A DNA stretch of 64,000 bases. Origin: Actinoallomurus sp963823735. GTDB lineage: Bacteria; Actinomycetota; Actinomycetes; Streptosporangiales; Streptosporangiaceae. The stretch is taken from positions 930,001 through 994,000 of the forward strand of contig CAWGMO010000010.1 of NCBI GenBank assembly GCA_963823735.1, in the 5' to 3' direction. The translations under genes and the position numbers were made by a program. This document shows, piece after piece, positions 1 through 38,761 of the stretch; position 1 is the stretch's first letter, and each line of letters opens with the position of its first letter. The notes beneath the pieces are model-generated. The model made no database searches, was not told where the DNA came from, and saw only the letters and a program-made list of their open reading frames with translations.

Positions 1-6524
<6,524 letters not shown>

Positions 6525-6564
6525 AGGGACCTCCCCGTTATGCCGGGAGCACGGTGGCCAGGGC
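6525..6564 (-). promoter_or_regulatory. F/G spacer with gene G ribosome binding site
   Basis: The 40-bp spacer carries GGAGGT five bases before the gene G ATG, the strongest ribosome binding site in the window. Confidence 0.75.
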
Positions 6565-9500
6565 TCACGACAGCCCCAGCTCCTGATCGATGAAGTCGAA
6601 TACCTCGTCCTGGCTGGCGTTCTCCAGCGACCCTGTCCCGGTGTCCGGCCTGGCGAGCAGCCGCCGCACGCGTACGAGCAGCTCGGCGCGGCCCGCGTCC
6701 GACTCGGGAAGCTCGGCCAGCCCGGCCTCCAGCTCGTCGAGCAGCCGGCCGACGCGTTCCGCCGGGTCCGGCGGCGCGGGCACCAGCTCCTCGCGCAGCA
6801 ACGCCGTCAGCGCGACCGGGGTCGGGTGGTCGAAGATCAACGTGGAGGGCAGGGTGAGGCCCACGGTCGTGGCCAGGGAGTTGCGGAACTCGACCGCGGT
6901 GAGCGAGTCGAACCCCAGGTCCTTGAAGGGCGTACGGTCGCCGATGCCGTCGACGCCGTCGTGGCCCAGCACCGCCGCGGCGTGCTCGCGCACGAGCCTC
7001 AGCAGCGTGCGGTTCAGCTCCGCCTCCGGCATCTCCGCGAGCCCGGCGAGCAGCGACTCGTCCGCCTCGGCCGGTGCGGCGTCGGCGCGGACCAGGCCGC
7101 TCAGCAGGGCGCGGTGCGGGGTCGACAGGTAGCCGGTGCCGAAGCGCTCCCAGTCGATGTCGGCGACCGCCACCTGGACGTCGCCGGAGCCCACGGCGTC
7201 GCGCAGGGAGCCGATCGCGGTGGCGGCGGCGAGGGGGTTCATGCCGTTGCGGCGCATCCGGTCGGCGATCTCGCCGCCGCCGGCCATGCCCTCGCCCGCC
7301 CAGGGGCCCCACGCGACCGAGGTGACGGTGCGCCCGGCGGCGCGGCGCGCGTGCGCGAACGCGTCGAGGAAGGCGTTGGCCGCGGCGTAGTTCGCCTGGC
7401 CGGCCGAGCCGACGGTCGCCGCGAGCGAGGAGAACAGCACGAAGGCGTCGAGGTCGAGGCCCGCGGTCAGCTCGTCGAGGTTGCGCGCGCCCTCGACCTT
7501 CGCGGTGAGCACGGCGTGGACCCGCGACGGGGTCAGCGAGCCGATGGTCGCGTCGTCGAGGACGCCGGCGGCGTGCACGACGGCGGTCAGCGGCCGGTCC
7601 TCGGGGATGTCCTCGATGACCTTCGCCAGCGCGGCGCGGTCGGTGACGTCGCAGGCGACCGGGACGACCGCGTCGCCGAGGTCCGCGGCGGCGGCGCCGC
7701 TGCGGCTCAGCAGCAGGACGCGTTCGGCGCCGTTGCCGGCGGCCCAGCGGGCGACCTCGGCGGCGAGCGCGCCCGAGCCGCCGGTGATCAGAACGGTGCC
7801 GGAGGGCGTCCACTCGGTGCCGGTACGCGTGGCCGGGTCGCGGGCCAGCCGCCGGGCCAGCACGCCGGAGGAGCGCACCGCGAGCTGGGTGTCGCCGTAC
7901 GCGCCGGTGAGCGCCGACAGCAGCAGGCCGGCCGCGCGCTCGTCCACGGTCTCCGGCAGGTCGATGAGGCCGCCCCAGCGGTCGGGGTGTTCGAGTCCCG
8001 CGACGAGACCGAAGCCCCACACCTCGTGCCGCTCGGGCTCGCGTACGGTGACGCCGCCCGCGGCCACGGCCTCGGTGGTGGTGAGCCAGAGCGGCGCGCC
8101 GATGGCGGCGTCGCCCAGGGCCTGCACGAGCGCGAGCGTGTGGTCGAGGTCGGACGGCAGCGCGAGCACGCCGGCGATGTCGGCGGTGTCGGCGGTGTCG
8201 GTGCCGGAGTCCCGCAGCCGCGCGGCGAGGTCCTCGCGGTCGGTGCCGGCGGCGACGGTGCGGACGTCCAGGCCGCGTGCCGTGAGGGTCTCGGCGAGCG
8301 GGTTCCCGGTCTCCGGCGTGACGAGCAGCCAGGTGCCGGACGGCACGGCCGTGCGCCCGGAGACGGGGAGCCAGTCGACGCGGTAGCGCAGCCGGTCGCG
8401 TTCCTCGCCCGGCATGTCCAGCTCGGGCCAGAAGCGCACGGGCTGGAAGGCGTAGGTCGGCAGGCCGACCGCGGCGGCGTCGCCCGCGGGGAAGACCTCG
8501 CGCCAGTCCGGCGCGAACCCGCCGACGTGCAGCGCGGCGGCGGCGCGTACGAGGGTGCCGGGCTCGTCGTCGCCGGCGCGCAGGCCCGCGACGACCGTAC
8601 GGCCCGCGGTGATCTCGCTGGTCATCGCGGCGAGCGCGTGGCCGGGCCCGACCTCCAGGAAGCCGGTGACCCGCCGGTCGGCGAGGGTGCGGACGGCGTC
8701 GGCGAAGCGTACGGTCGAGCGCACCTGGCCGACCCAGTAGTCCGGGGTCGCGACCTCGTCACCGGCGATCTCGCCGGTGACGGTCGAGACCATGCCGAGG
8801 GACGGCGCCGCGTAATCGATCTTCGCGGCCACCTCGGCGAATTCGTCCAGCATCGGTTCCATCAGGGTCGAGTGAAACGCATGTGAGACCCGCAAACGCC
8901 TAGTCTTCCGGCTTTCTTCGCCGAACCGGCGTTCCACCTCGGCGACGGCTTCCTCGGCCCCGCTGACCACCGTGGCCTGGTCGCCGTTGACGGCGGCGAT
9001 GCCCACGTCGCCGTCCAGGACGGCCCTGACCTCGTCTTCCGTCGCGGCGACGGCGAGCATCGCGCCGCCGTCGGGCAGCGCCTCCATGAGGCGCCCGCGC
9101 GCCTCGACGAGGGCGCAGGCGCCGGCCAGGTCGAAGACGCCCGCGAGGTACGCGGCGGCGAACTCGCCGATGGAGTGGCCGGCCACGAACTCCGGGCGCA
9201 CTCCCCAGGACTCCCACAGCCGCGCCAGGGCGACCTCGACCGCGAACAGCGCGGGCTGGGCGAAGCCGGTGCGGTCGAGCCGCTCCCCGTCGCCCTCGAT
9301 CACCTCGCGCACGGGCCCGTCGAAGTGCGAGCAGACCTCGTCGAACGCCTCGGCGAACACCGGGTACGCCTCGTACAGGCCGGTCCCCATGCCGAGCCGC
9401 TGCGAGCCCTGTCCGGTGAACAGGAACGCCAGCCGCCCGCCGGAGCCCGCCGTGCCGAGCAGGACACCGGGCGCCTTGCGCCCGGCGGACAGCGCGTCCA

Positions 9501-12500
9501 GACCGGACCGCAGGTCGTCCAGGCCGGTGCCGACGACCGCAGCGCGGTCCGGCAGCGCGGCGCGCGCCGTGCCCAGGGCCACGGCGAGGTCGGCCGGGCG
9601 CACGGACGCCGTCTCCAGGTGGCGCTTCAGCCGCGCGGCCTGCGCGGCGAGCCCGGCGCTGCCGCGCGCGGACAGCACCCAGGCGTGGACGCCCTCGTCC
9701 GGCGCGTCGTCGCGCTCGGGCACAGGTGTGCCCTGTTCGAGGATGACGTGCGCGTTGGTGCCGCTCACGCCGAACGACGAGACGCCCGCGCGGCGCGGTT
9801 CGCCGGTCGCGGGCCAGTCGACCGTCTCGGACGGCAGGCGTACGGGCGCGGCGGACCAGTCGATGTGCGGCGACGGCTCCTCGGCGTGGAGCGTCCTCGG
9901 CAGCAGGCCGCGGTTCATCGCCTCGACCATCTTGATGACGCCCGCGACGCCCGCCGCGGCCTGCGTGTGGCCGATGTTCGACTTCACCGAGCCCAGCCAC
10001 AGGGGACGCTCGCGGTCACGGCCGTACGTCGCCATCAGCGCCTGCGCCTCGATGGGGTCGCCGAGCTCGGTCCCGGTGCCGTGCGCCTCGATGGCGTCCA
10101 CGTCACCGGCGGCGACGCCGGACGCGGCGAGGGCCTGCTGGATGACGCGCTGCTGCGCGGGACCGTTCGGGGCCGTGAGGCCGTTGGAGGCGCCGTCCTG
10201 GTTCACCGCGGAGCCGCGCACGAGGGCGAGGACACGGTGGCCGTTCCGCCGCGCGTCGGACAGGCGCTCCAGTACGAGGACGCCGACGCCCTCGCCCCAG
10301 CCGGTGCCGTCGGCGCCCGCGCCGAACGCCTTGCAGCGCCCGTCGGCGGACAGCCCGCCCTGGCGGCCGAACTCGGCGAACGCGCCGGGCGTCGACATGA
10401 CGGTGATGCCGCCCGCGAGCGCCATCGAGCACTCGCCGGAGCGCAGCGCCTGGCCGGCCGAGTGCATCGCGACCAGCGCCGAGGAGCACGCGGTGTCGAC
10501 GGTGAACGCGGGGCCGTGCAGGCCGAGCACGTACGAGAGGCGCCCGGCCAGCACGGCGGCGGCGTTGCCGATGCCGGCGTGGCCCTCGACGTCCTCCTTG
10601 GCGTAGCGGAGCAGCGCGCCGTAGTCCTGTCCGTTGGTGCCGATGAACACGCCGGTCTCGCTCTCGCGTACCGACAGCGGGTCCATCCCGGCGTGTTCGA
10701 GGGCCTCCCAGGCGGTCTCCAGCAGCAGCCGCTGCTGCGGGTCCATGGCGAGCGCCTCGCGCGGGGAGATGCCGAAGAACGCCGCGTCGAACTCGGTGGC
10801 GTCGCCGAGGAACGCGCCACGTACGGTCGCGGTCACCGAGCCCGGCCAGCCGCGGTCGGCGGGCGGCGTGGTGATGGCGTCGCGGCCCTCGGCGAGCAGG
10901 TCCCAGAACTCCTCCGGGGAGCGCACGCCGCCGGGGAAGCGGCAGCCGATCCCGACGATCGCGATCGGCTCGTCGGTGCTCACCTTGCGGCCGGCCTCCG
11001 GCGCGGCGCCCACGTCGATCCCGGACAGCAGGTGACGGGCGAGCGCGACCGGGGTCGGGTGGTCGAAGATCAGCGTGCTGGGCAGGGCGACGCCGGTGAC
11101 CGACGAGAGCCGGTTCCGCAGTTCGAGCGCGGTCAGCGAGTCGAAGCCGAGGTCGCCGAAGGCGCGGTCCGGCGCGACGTCGTCGGGGCCGGCGTGGCCC
11201 AGCGCGGCGGCCGAGTGCACCCGTACGAGTTCGAGCAGGCGGTGCTCGCGCTCGTGCTCCGGGACGCCGCGCAGGATCTCGGTGACGGTCTCCTCGGGAG
11301 CGGTGTCACGCCCGCGTGCGCCCCGTACCTCGGGCAGCTCGCTCACCAGCGGGTCCGCCGGGTCACCGAACACGGACCAGTCGATGTCGGCGATCGCGAC
11401 GGTCGCCGCGCCGCCGATCGCCCTGCCGAGGGCGGCCAGGGCCGGGCCCTCGCTCAGGGGCGGCAGGCCTCCGCGCCGCAGGCGGGCGGCGGTGGCCTCG
11501 TCGCCGGCCATGCCGGTGCCCGCCCAGGGGCCCCAGGCGACCGACAGCGCGGGCAGGCCCGCGGACGCGCGGTGTTCGGCCAGCGCGTCGAGGTAGGCGT
11601 TGGCGGCGGCGTAGTTCGCCTGCCCGGCCGAGCCCGTCGTCGCGGCCAGGGAGGAGAACAGCACGAACGCCGACAGGTCGCGTTCCCTGGTCAGCTCGTG
11701 GAGGTTGGCGGCGGCGACCATCTTCGGGCGCAGGACGGTGGCGAAGCGCTCCGGCGTGAGCGTGTCGAGCGTCCCGTCGTCCAGGACGCCGGCCGCGTGG
11801 ACGACCGCGCGGATCCCGTCGCCCTCGGCGTCGAGCCGGTCCAGCAGCTCGGCGAGCCGGTCGCGGTCGGCGGCGTCGCACTCGGCGACGGTGACGTTCG
11901 CGCCCGCCTCGGTCAGCTCGGTGGTGAGCTCCTCGGCGCCGGGCGCGTTCGCTCCGGTACGGCTGAGCAGGACGATGCGGCGCGCGCCCTCGGCGACGAG
12001 CCAGCGGGCCACCCGCGCGCCGAGCGCGCCGGTGCCGCCGGTGATCAGTACGGGCCCGTCCGGCGTCCACGACCGGCCGTCGGCGGTGGCACGGCGCAGC
12101 CGGCGGGTGAACACGCCCGCCCTGCGGATCGCGAACTCGCCGCCGGGGGTGCCGACGACGTCCGTGAGCAGGCGCAGCGCGCGCTTGTCGGGGTCCTCCG
12201 GGAGGTCGACCAGGCCGCCGCGGCGGCCCGGGTCCTCGACGGCGAGCGAGCGGCCGAGGCCGCACATCGCGGCCTGGACCGGGTTGCGCGGGCCGTCCCC
12301 GGCCGAGACGGCGACCGCGCCGGAGGTGGCGAGCCACACCGGCGCGGTGAGGCCGGTGCGGCGCACCAGGCCGAGGAGGTCGAGGGTGGCGGTGACGCCC
12401 TCCGGGACACCGTCGCGCATCCGCTCGTCGAGCGCGAGCAGCGACAGGATGCCGCCGAGATCGGCCGCGTCACGTTCCCGCAGGCCGGACACCGTCACGA

Positions 12501-15378
12501 CATCCGCGCCGAGGGTCTCGGCGACGCTCGCGGCGAGGTCGTCCGGCACGCCCTCGTCGGGCACGACGACCAGCCAGGAGGCCGGCGGCGTGGCCTGCCC
12601 GAGGGAGGCCGGCACCCACGCGCTGCGGTAGGCCAGCCCCTCGTCGGCGACGACGGCCGACTCCAGCCAGAAACGCTGCTGCTGGAAGGCGTAGGTGGGC
12701 AGCGGCACCGGCTGCCCGCCGGTCAGCGGGCGCCAGTCGACCGCGCGGCCGTGCGCGTGCAGGCCGGCCAGCGCGGTGACGAGCGTACGCGGCTCCGGGC
12801 GGCCCTCGCGGAGAAGGCACCCGGCGAACAGGTCACGGTCGGACGGCAGGGCCTCGCGGGTCATCGCGGTCAGCACGGGGTCGGGCCCGAGCTCCAGGAA
12901 ACGGGTGGCGCCCGCGCCGAGCAGCGCCTCGACGCCGCTGTGGAACCGTACGCCCCCGCGTACGTGCTTCGCCCAGTACGCCGGGTCGCGCAGCTCGCCG
13001 GCGGTGGCGAGCGCGCCGGTCACGTTGGACACGATGGGCAGGCGCGGCTCGGCGAACTCGACACCGGACGCGACCTGGGTGAACTCCTCCAGCATGCCGT
13101 CCATGTGCGGCGAGTGGAACGCGTGGCTGACCCGCAGGCGCTTGGTCTTGCGCCCCCAGGACGACACCTCGGCGGCGATCGCCTCGGCCGCCTCCTCGTC
13201 GCCGGAGACGACGGTGGCGGACGGGCCGTTGAGGGCCGCGATCGAGACGCCGTCCCGCAGCAGCGGGCGTACCTCGTCCTCGCTCGCCTGGAGGGAGATC
13301 ATCGCGCCGCCGGACGGGCACGCCTGCATCAGGCGCGCACGCGCCGTGACGAGCGCGGCGGCGTCCTTCAGCGACAGCATGCCGGCGACGTGCGCGGCGG
13401 TCAGCTCGCCGATCGAGTGCCCGAGCAGCAGGTCGGGGGTGACGCCGAGGCTTCCGAGCAGGCGGAACAGAGCCGTCTCGACGGCGAACAGCGCCGGCTG
13501 GGTCCAGGCGGTCTCGCCGAGCGTGTCGCCGTCCTCGAAGATCACCTCGCGGAGCGGCCGCCCGAGGTCGAACGCGGCGCAGACCTCGTCCAGGGCCTCG
13601 GCGAACACCGGGAACGCCTCGTACAGCCCGCGGCCCATGCCGGCGCGCTGCGCGCCCTGCCCGGAGAACAGGAACGCCAGCTTGCCCTTGCCGGTGTTGC
13701 GGCCGCGTACGACCGCGGCGGACTCCTCGCCGGCGGCCAGCGCGGAGAGCGCGGCGGCGAGCTCACCGGCGTCGTCGCCGACGGCGGCGGCGCGGTACTC
13801 GAAGGAGGTCCGCGTGGTGGCGAGCGCGTGCGCGAGGTCGGCGGGGTGAAGGTCCGGGCGCGCCGTCACGTGCGCGAGCAGACGCCCGGCCTGCGCGGCC
13901 AGGGCCTGCTCGGTCTTGGCCGACAGCAGCCATGTCAGCGGCGCGTCCGGGCGCGCCGGCGTCTCCTCGGGCTCGGCCTCGGCGTCGGTCTCCGGGACGG
14001 GTGCCTGCTCGATGATGATGTGGGCGTTGGTGCCGCTGATCCCGAACGACGAGACGGCCGCGCGGCGCGGCGTCTCGGAGGCGGGCCAGGGCTGGGCGTC
14101 GGTGAGCAGCCGTACGGTGCCGTCGTCCCACTCGACGTGGCGCGTCGGCTCGTCGATGTGCAGGCTGCGCGGCAGCGACTCGTTGCCGAGCGCGAGCACG
14201 ACCTTCATCATCCCGGCGACGCCGGCCGCCGCCTGGGTGTGCCCCAGGTTGGACTTGACCGAGCCGAGCCAGAGCGGCTTCTCCGGCGTGCGCTCCTTGC
14301 CGTACGTGGCCAGGAGCGCCTGCGCCTCGATCGGGTCGCCCAGCGTGGTGCCGGTGCCGTGCGCCTCGACGGCGTCCACGTCGGCCGCGGTGAGCCGCGC
14401 GTCGGCCAGCGCCTTGGCGATGACCTTCCGCTGCGAGGGGCCGTTCGGGGCGGTGAGCCCGTTCGACGCGCCGTCGGAGTTGACCGCGCTGCCGCGCAGG
14501 ACGGCGAGCACCGGGTGGCCGTTCGCCTCGGCGTCGGAGAGGCGTTCGAGCAGAAGGAGCCCGGCGCCCTCGGACCAGCCGGTCCCGTCGGCGGCCTCGG
14601 CGAACGGCTTGCAGCGCCCGTTCGGCGCCAGGCCGCGCTGGCGGCTGAACTCCAGGAACATGCCCGGCGTCGGCATCACGGTGACGCCGCCGGCCAGGGC
14701 CAGCGAGCACTCCTGCTTGCGCAGCGCGCGCATCGCGAGGTGCGCGCCGACCAGCGACGACGAGCAGGCCGTGTCGACGGTGACCGCCGGGCCCTTCAGG
14801 CCCAGCACGAACGCGATCCGGCCCGAGACGACGGACGTCGACGTGCCGGTGAGCAGGTGACCCTCGACGCCCTCGGGCAGCACCGCGACCGAGCCGTAAC
14901 CGGTCGCGGCGGCGCCGACGAACACGCCGACCTCCTGGCCGCTGACCGACGCCGGGTCGATCCGCGCGCGCTCGAACGCCTCCCAGGCGATCTGCAGCAT
15001 CAGCCGCTGCTGCGGGTCGGTGGCCAGCGCCTCGCGCGGGCTCATCCCGAAGAACGACGCGTCGAAGCGGCCCGCGTCGTGCAGGAAGCCGCCCTCGCGC
15101 GCGTAGATGGAGCCCTGCCGGTCCGGGTCCGGGTCGTACATCGCGTCGAGATCCCAGCCGCGGTCGGTGGGGAACTCCCCGATCGCGTCGCCGTCCTCGG
15201 CCAGCAGCGTCCACAGGTCCTCGGGCGTGTTGATCCCGCCCGGGAACCGGCAGGCCATGCCGATCACGGCGATCGGCTCGCGGTCCGCGCCCTCCAGCTC
15301 ACGTACCCGCTTGTTCGCCTGCCGCAGGTCCGCGGTCGCACGCTTCAGGTAGTCGAGGTACTTGCTCTCGTCAGGCAC
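6565..15378 (-). CDS. Modular type I PKS (gene F), two modules: KS-AT-KR-ACP, KS-AT-KR-ACP
   Basis: This 2937-residue PKS adds two unbranched beta-hydroxy units. Rough positions are: docking coiled coil 1-33 (DESKYLDYLKR); KS1 36-460 (Cys205); AT1 565-880; KR1 1110-1290; ACP1 with Ser1414; KS2 1470-1890 (Cys1631); AT2 1985-2295; KR2 2528-2695; ACP2 with Ser2825; docking tail ending DEVFDFIDQELG. Both ATs have GHSIGE and HAFH, so malonyl-CoA. Both KRs have LDD, FSS and YAAAN, so they should be active and B-type. The GTG start was chosen by its ribosome binding site and the docking helix. Gene G begins 40 bp after the stop, and its N-terminus is the expected docking partner. Confidence 0.97.
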   Translation of the reverse strand: MPDESKYLDYLKRATADLRQANKRVRELEGADREPIAVIGMACRFPGGINTPEDLWTLLAEDGDAIGEFPTDRGWDLDAMYDPDPDRQGSIYAREGGFLHDAGRFDASFFGMSPREALATDPQQRLMLQIAWEAFERARIDPASVSGQEVGVFVGAAATGYGSVAVLPEGVEGHLLTGTSTSVVSGRIAFVLGLKGPAVTVDTACSSSLVGAHLAMRALRKQECSLALAGGVTVMPTPGMFLEFSRQRGLAPNGRCKPFAEAADGTGWSEGAGLLLLERLSDAEANGHPVLAVLRGSAVNSDGASNGLTAPNGPSQRKVIAKALADARLTAADVDAVEAHGTGTTLGDPIEAQALLATYGKERTPEKPLWLGSVKSNLGHTQAAAGVAGMMKVVLALGNESLPRSLHIDEPTRHVEWDDGTVRLLTDAQPWPASETPRRAAVSSFGISGTNAHIIIEQAPVPETDAEAEPEETPARPDAPLTWLLSAKTEQALAAQAGRLLAHVTARPDLHPADLAHALATTRTSFEYRAAAVGDDAGELAAALSALAAGEESAAVVRGRNTGKGKLAFLFSGQGAQRAGMGRGLYEAFPVFAEALDEVCAAFDLGRPLREVIFEDGDTLGETAWTQPALFAVETALFRLLGSLGVTPDLLLGHSIGELTAAHVAGMLSLKDAAALVTARARLMQACPSGGAMISLQASEDEVRPLLRDGVSIAALNGPSATVVSGDEEAAEAIAAEVSSWGRKTKRLRVSHAFHSPHMDGMLEEFTQVASGVEFAEPRLPIVSNVTGALATAGELRDPAYWAKHVRGGVRFHSGVEALLGAGATRFLELGPDPVLTAMTREALPSDRDLFAGCLLREGRPEPRTLVTALAGLHAHGRAVDWRPLTGGQPVPLPTYAFQQQRFWLESAVVADEGLAYRSAWVPASLGQATPPASWLVVVPDEGVPDDLAASVAETLGADVVTVSGLRERDAADLGGILSLLALDERMRDGVPEGVTATLDLLGLVRRTGLTAPVWLATSGAVAVSAGDGPRNPVQAAMCGLGRSLAVEDPGRRGGLVDLPEDPDKRALRLLTDVVGTPGGEFAIRRAGVFTRRLRRATADGRSWTPDGPVLITGGTGALGARVARWLVAEGARRIVLLSRTGANAPGAEELTTELTEAGANVTVAECDAADRDRLAELLDRLDAEGDGIRAVVHAAGVLDDGTLDTLTPERFATVLRPKMVAAANLHELTRERDLSAFVLFSSLAATTGSAGQANYAAANAYLDALAEHRASAGLPALSVAWGPWAGTGMAGDEATAARLRRGGLPPLSEGPALAALGRAIGGAATVAIADIDWSVFGDPADPLVSELPEVRGARGRDTAPEETVTEILRGVPEHEREHRLLELVRVHSAAALGHAGPDDVAPDRAFGDLGFDSLTALELRNRLSSVTGVALPSTLIFDHPTPVALARHLLSGIDVGAAPEAGRKVSTDEPIAIVGIGCRFPGGVRSPEEFWDLLAEGRDAITTPPADRGWPGSVTATVRGAFLGDATEFDAAFFGISPREALAMDPQQRLLLETAWEALEHAGMDPLSVRESETGVFIGTNGQDYGALLRYAKEDVEGHAGIGNAAAVLAGRLSYVLGLHGPAFTVDTACSSALVAMHSAGQALRSGECSMALAGGITVMSTPGAFAEFGRQGGLSADGRCKAFGAGADGTGWGEGVGVLVLERLSDARRNGHRVLALVRGSAVNQDGASNGLTAPNGPAQQRVIQQALAASGVAAGDVDAIEAHGTGTELGDPIEAQALMATYGRDRERPLWLGSVKSNIGHTQAAAGVAGVIKMVEAMNRGLLPRTLHAEEPSPHIDWSAAPVRLPSETVDWPATGEPRRAGVSSFGVSGTNAHVILEQGTPVPERDDAPDEGVHAWVLSARGSAGLAAQAARLKRHLETASVRPADLAVALGTARAALPDRAAVVGTGLDDLRSGLDALSAGRKAPGVLLGTAGSGGRLAFLFTGQGSQRLGMGTGLYEAYPVFAEAFDEVCSHFDGPVREVIEGDGERLDRTGFAQPALFAVEVALARLWESWGVRPEFVAGHSIGEFAAAYLAGVFDLAGACALVEARGRLMEALPDGGAMLAVAATEDEVRAVLDGDVGIAAVNGDQATVVSGAEEAVAEVERRFGEESRKTRRLRVSHAFHSTLMEPMLDEFAEVAAKIDYAAPSLGMVSTVTGEIAGDEVATPDYWVGQVRSTVRFADAVRTLADRRVTGFLEVGPGHALAAMTSEITAGRTVVAGLRAGDDEPGTLVRAAAALHVGGFAPDWREVFPAGDAAAVGLPTYAFQPVRFWPELDMPGEERDRLRYRVDWLPVSGRTAVPSGTWLLVTPETGNPLAETLTARGLDVRTVAAGTDREDLAARLRDSGTDTADTADIAGVLALPSDLDHTLALVQALGDAAIGAPLWLTTTEAVAAGGVTVREPERHEVWGFGLVAGLEHPDRWGGLIDLPETVDERAAGLLLSALTGAYGDTQLAVRSSGVLARRLARDPATRTGTEWTPSGTVLITGGSGALAAEVARWAAGNGAERVLLLSRSGAAAADLGDAVVPVACDVTDRAALAKVIEDIPEDRPLTAVVHAAGVLDDATIGSLTPSRVHAVLTAKVEGARNLDELTAGLDLDAFVLFSSLAATVGSAGQANYAAANAFLDAFAHARRAAGRTVTSVAWGPWAGEGMAGGGEIADRMRRNGMNPLAAATAIGSLRDAVGSGDVQVAVADIDWERFGTGYLSTPHRALLSGLVRADAAPAEADESLLAGLAEMPEAELNRTLLRLVREHAAAVLGHDGVDGIGDRTPFKDLGFDSLTAVEFRNSLATTVGLTLPSTLIFDHPTPVALTALLREELVPAPPDPAERVGRLLDELEAGLAELPESDAGRAELLVRVRRLLARPDTGTGSLENASQDEVFDFIDQELGLS
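6780..10970 (-). other. PKS module F2: KS-AT(malonyl)-KR(B-type)-ACP
   Basis: KS reads TACSSA with intact Cys and histidines. AT has GHSIGE and HAFH; its GQG motif is preceded by FTG rather than FSG. KR has GGSGALA, LDD, FSS and YAAAN with Val eight before Tyr. It is short between the cofactor loop and the ACDVTD motif. ACP has GFDSL. Confidence 0.9.
11020..15276 (-). other. PKS module F1: KS-AT(malonyl)-KR(B-type)-ACP
   Basis: KS has TACSSS, EAHGTGT and NLGHTQ. AT has GHSIGE and HAFH. KR has GGTGALG, LDD, FSS and YAAAN, with Thr eight before Tyr. ACP has GFDSL. A short Gln/Arg-type AT-KR linker follows the LPTYAFQ motif; there is no DH. Confidence 0.9.
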
Positions 15379-15412
15379 TACTGCGTTCCCTCCGGACGGC
15401 ACGGGCGGATCA
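15379..15412 (-). promoter_or_regulatory. E/F spacer with gene F ribosome binding site
   Basis: The 34-bp spacer carries GGAGGG nine bases before the GTG start of gene F. This decides the start against an upstream in-frame start near 15513, which lies inside gene E and encodes an Arg-rich, non-PKS leader. Confidence 0.75.
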
Positions 15413-38608
<23,196 letters not shown>

Positions 38609-38761
38609 CTGGGCCTTCCGTTCCGACGTGGGCGTTCGACTTCCCTACGGCACCTGGGCGACGTCAGTCGCCAACGTATGGCCGTCCCCGCTTGGGTTGT
38701 CACCAGTGGAACTAGGGGATCACCTGGTTCCTGCCGGGTACGTTCGGAGCCCTTTGCGTCG
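38609..38761 (-). promoter_or_regulatory. D/E spacer, 153 bp, longest gene-free stretch
   Basis: The spacer is less G+C-rich than the genes and ends with GGAAGG before the gene E ATG. About half of it (38668-38739) is a diverged copy of the start of the gene C ACP coding sequence. It is the only spacer long enough for an internal promoter, but I see no convincing -35/-10 pair. No hairpin terminator is evident. Confidence 0.5.
38668..38739 (-). repeat. 72-nt copy of gene C ACP sequence in the D/E spacer
   Basis: This block aligns without gaps to 49046-49117, about 56 of 72 bases identical, in the same reading phase and with no stop. It would encode TRQEPGDPLVPLVTTQAG next to TRAERGEHLLRLVTTQAG in gene C. 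It sits after the gene D stop and has no start codon or docking role of its own, so it is probably a relic. Confidence 0.75.
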
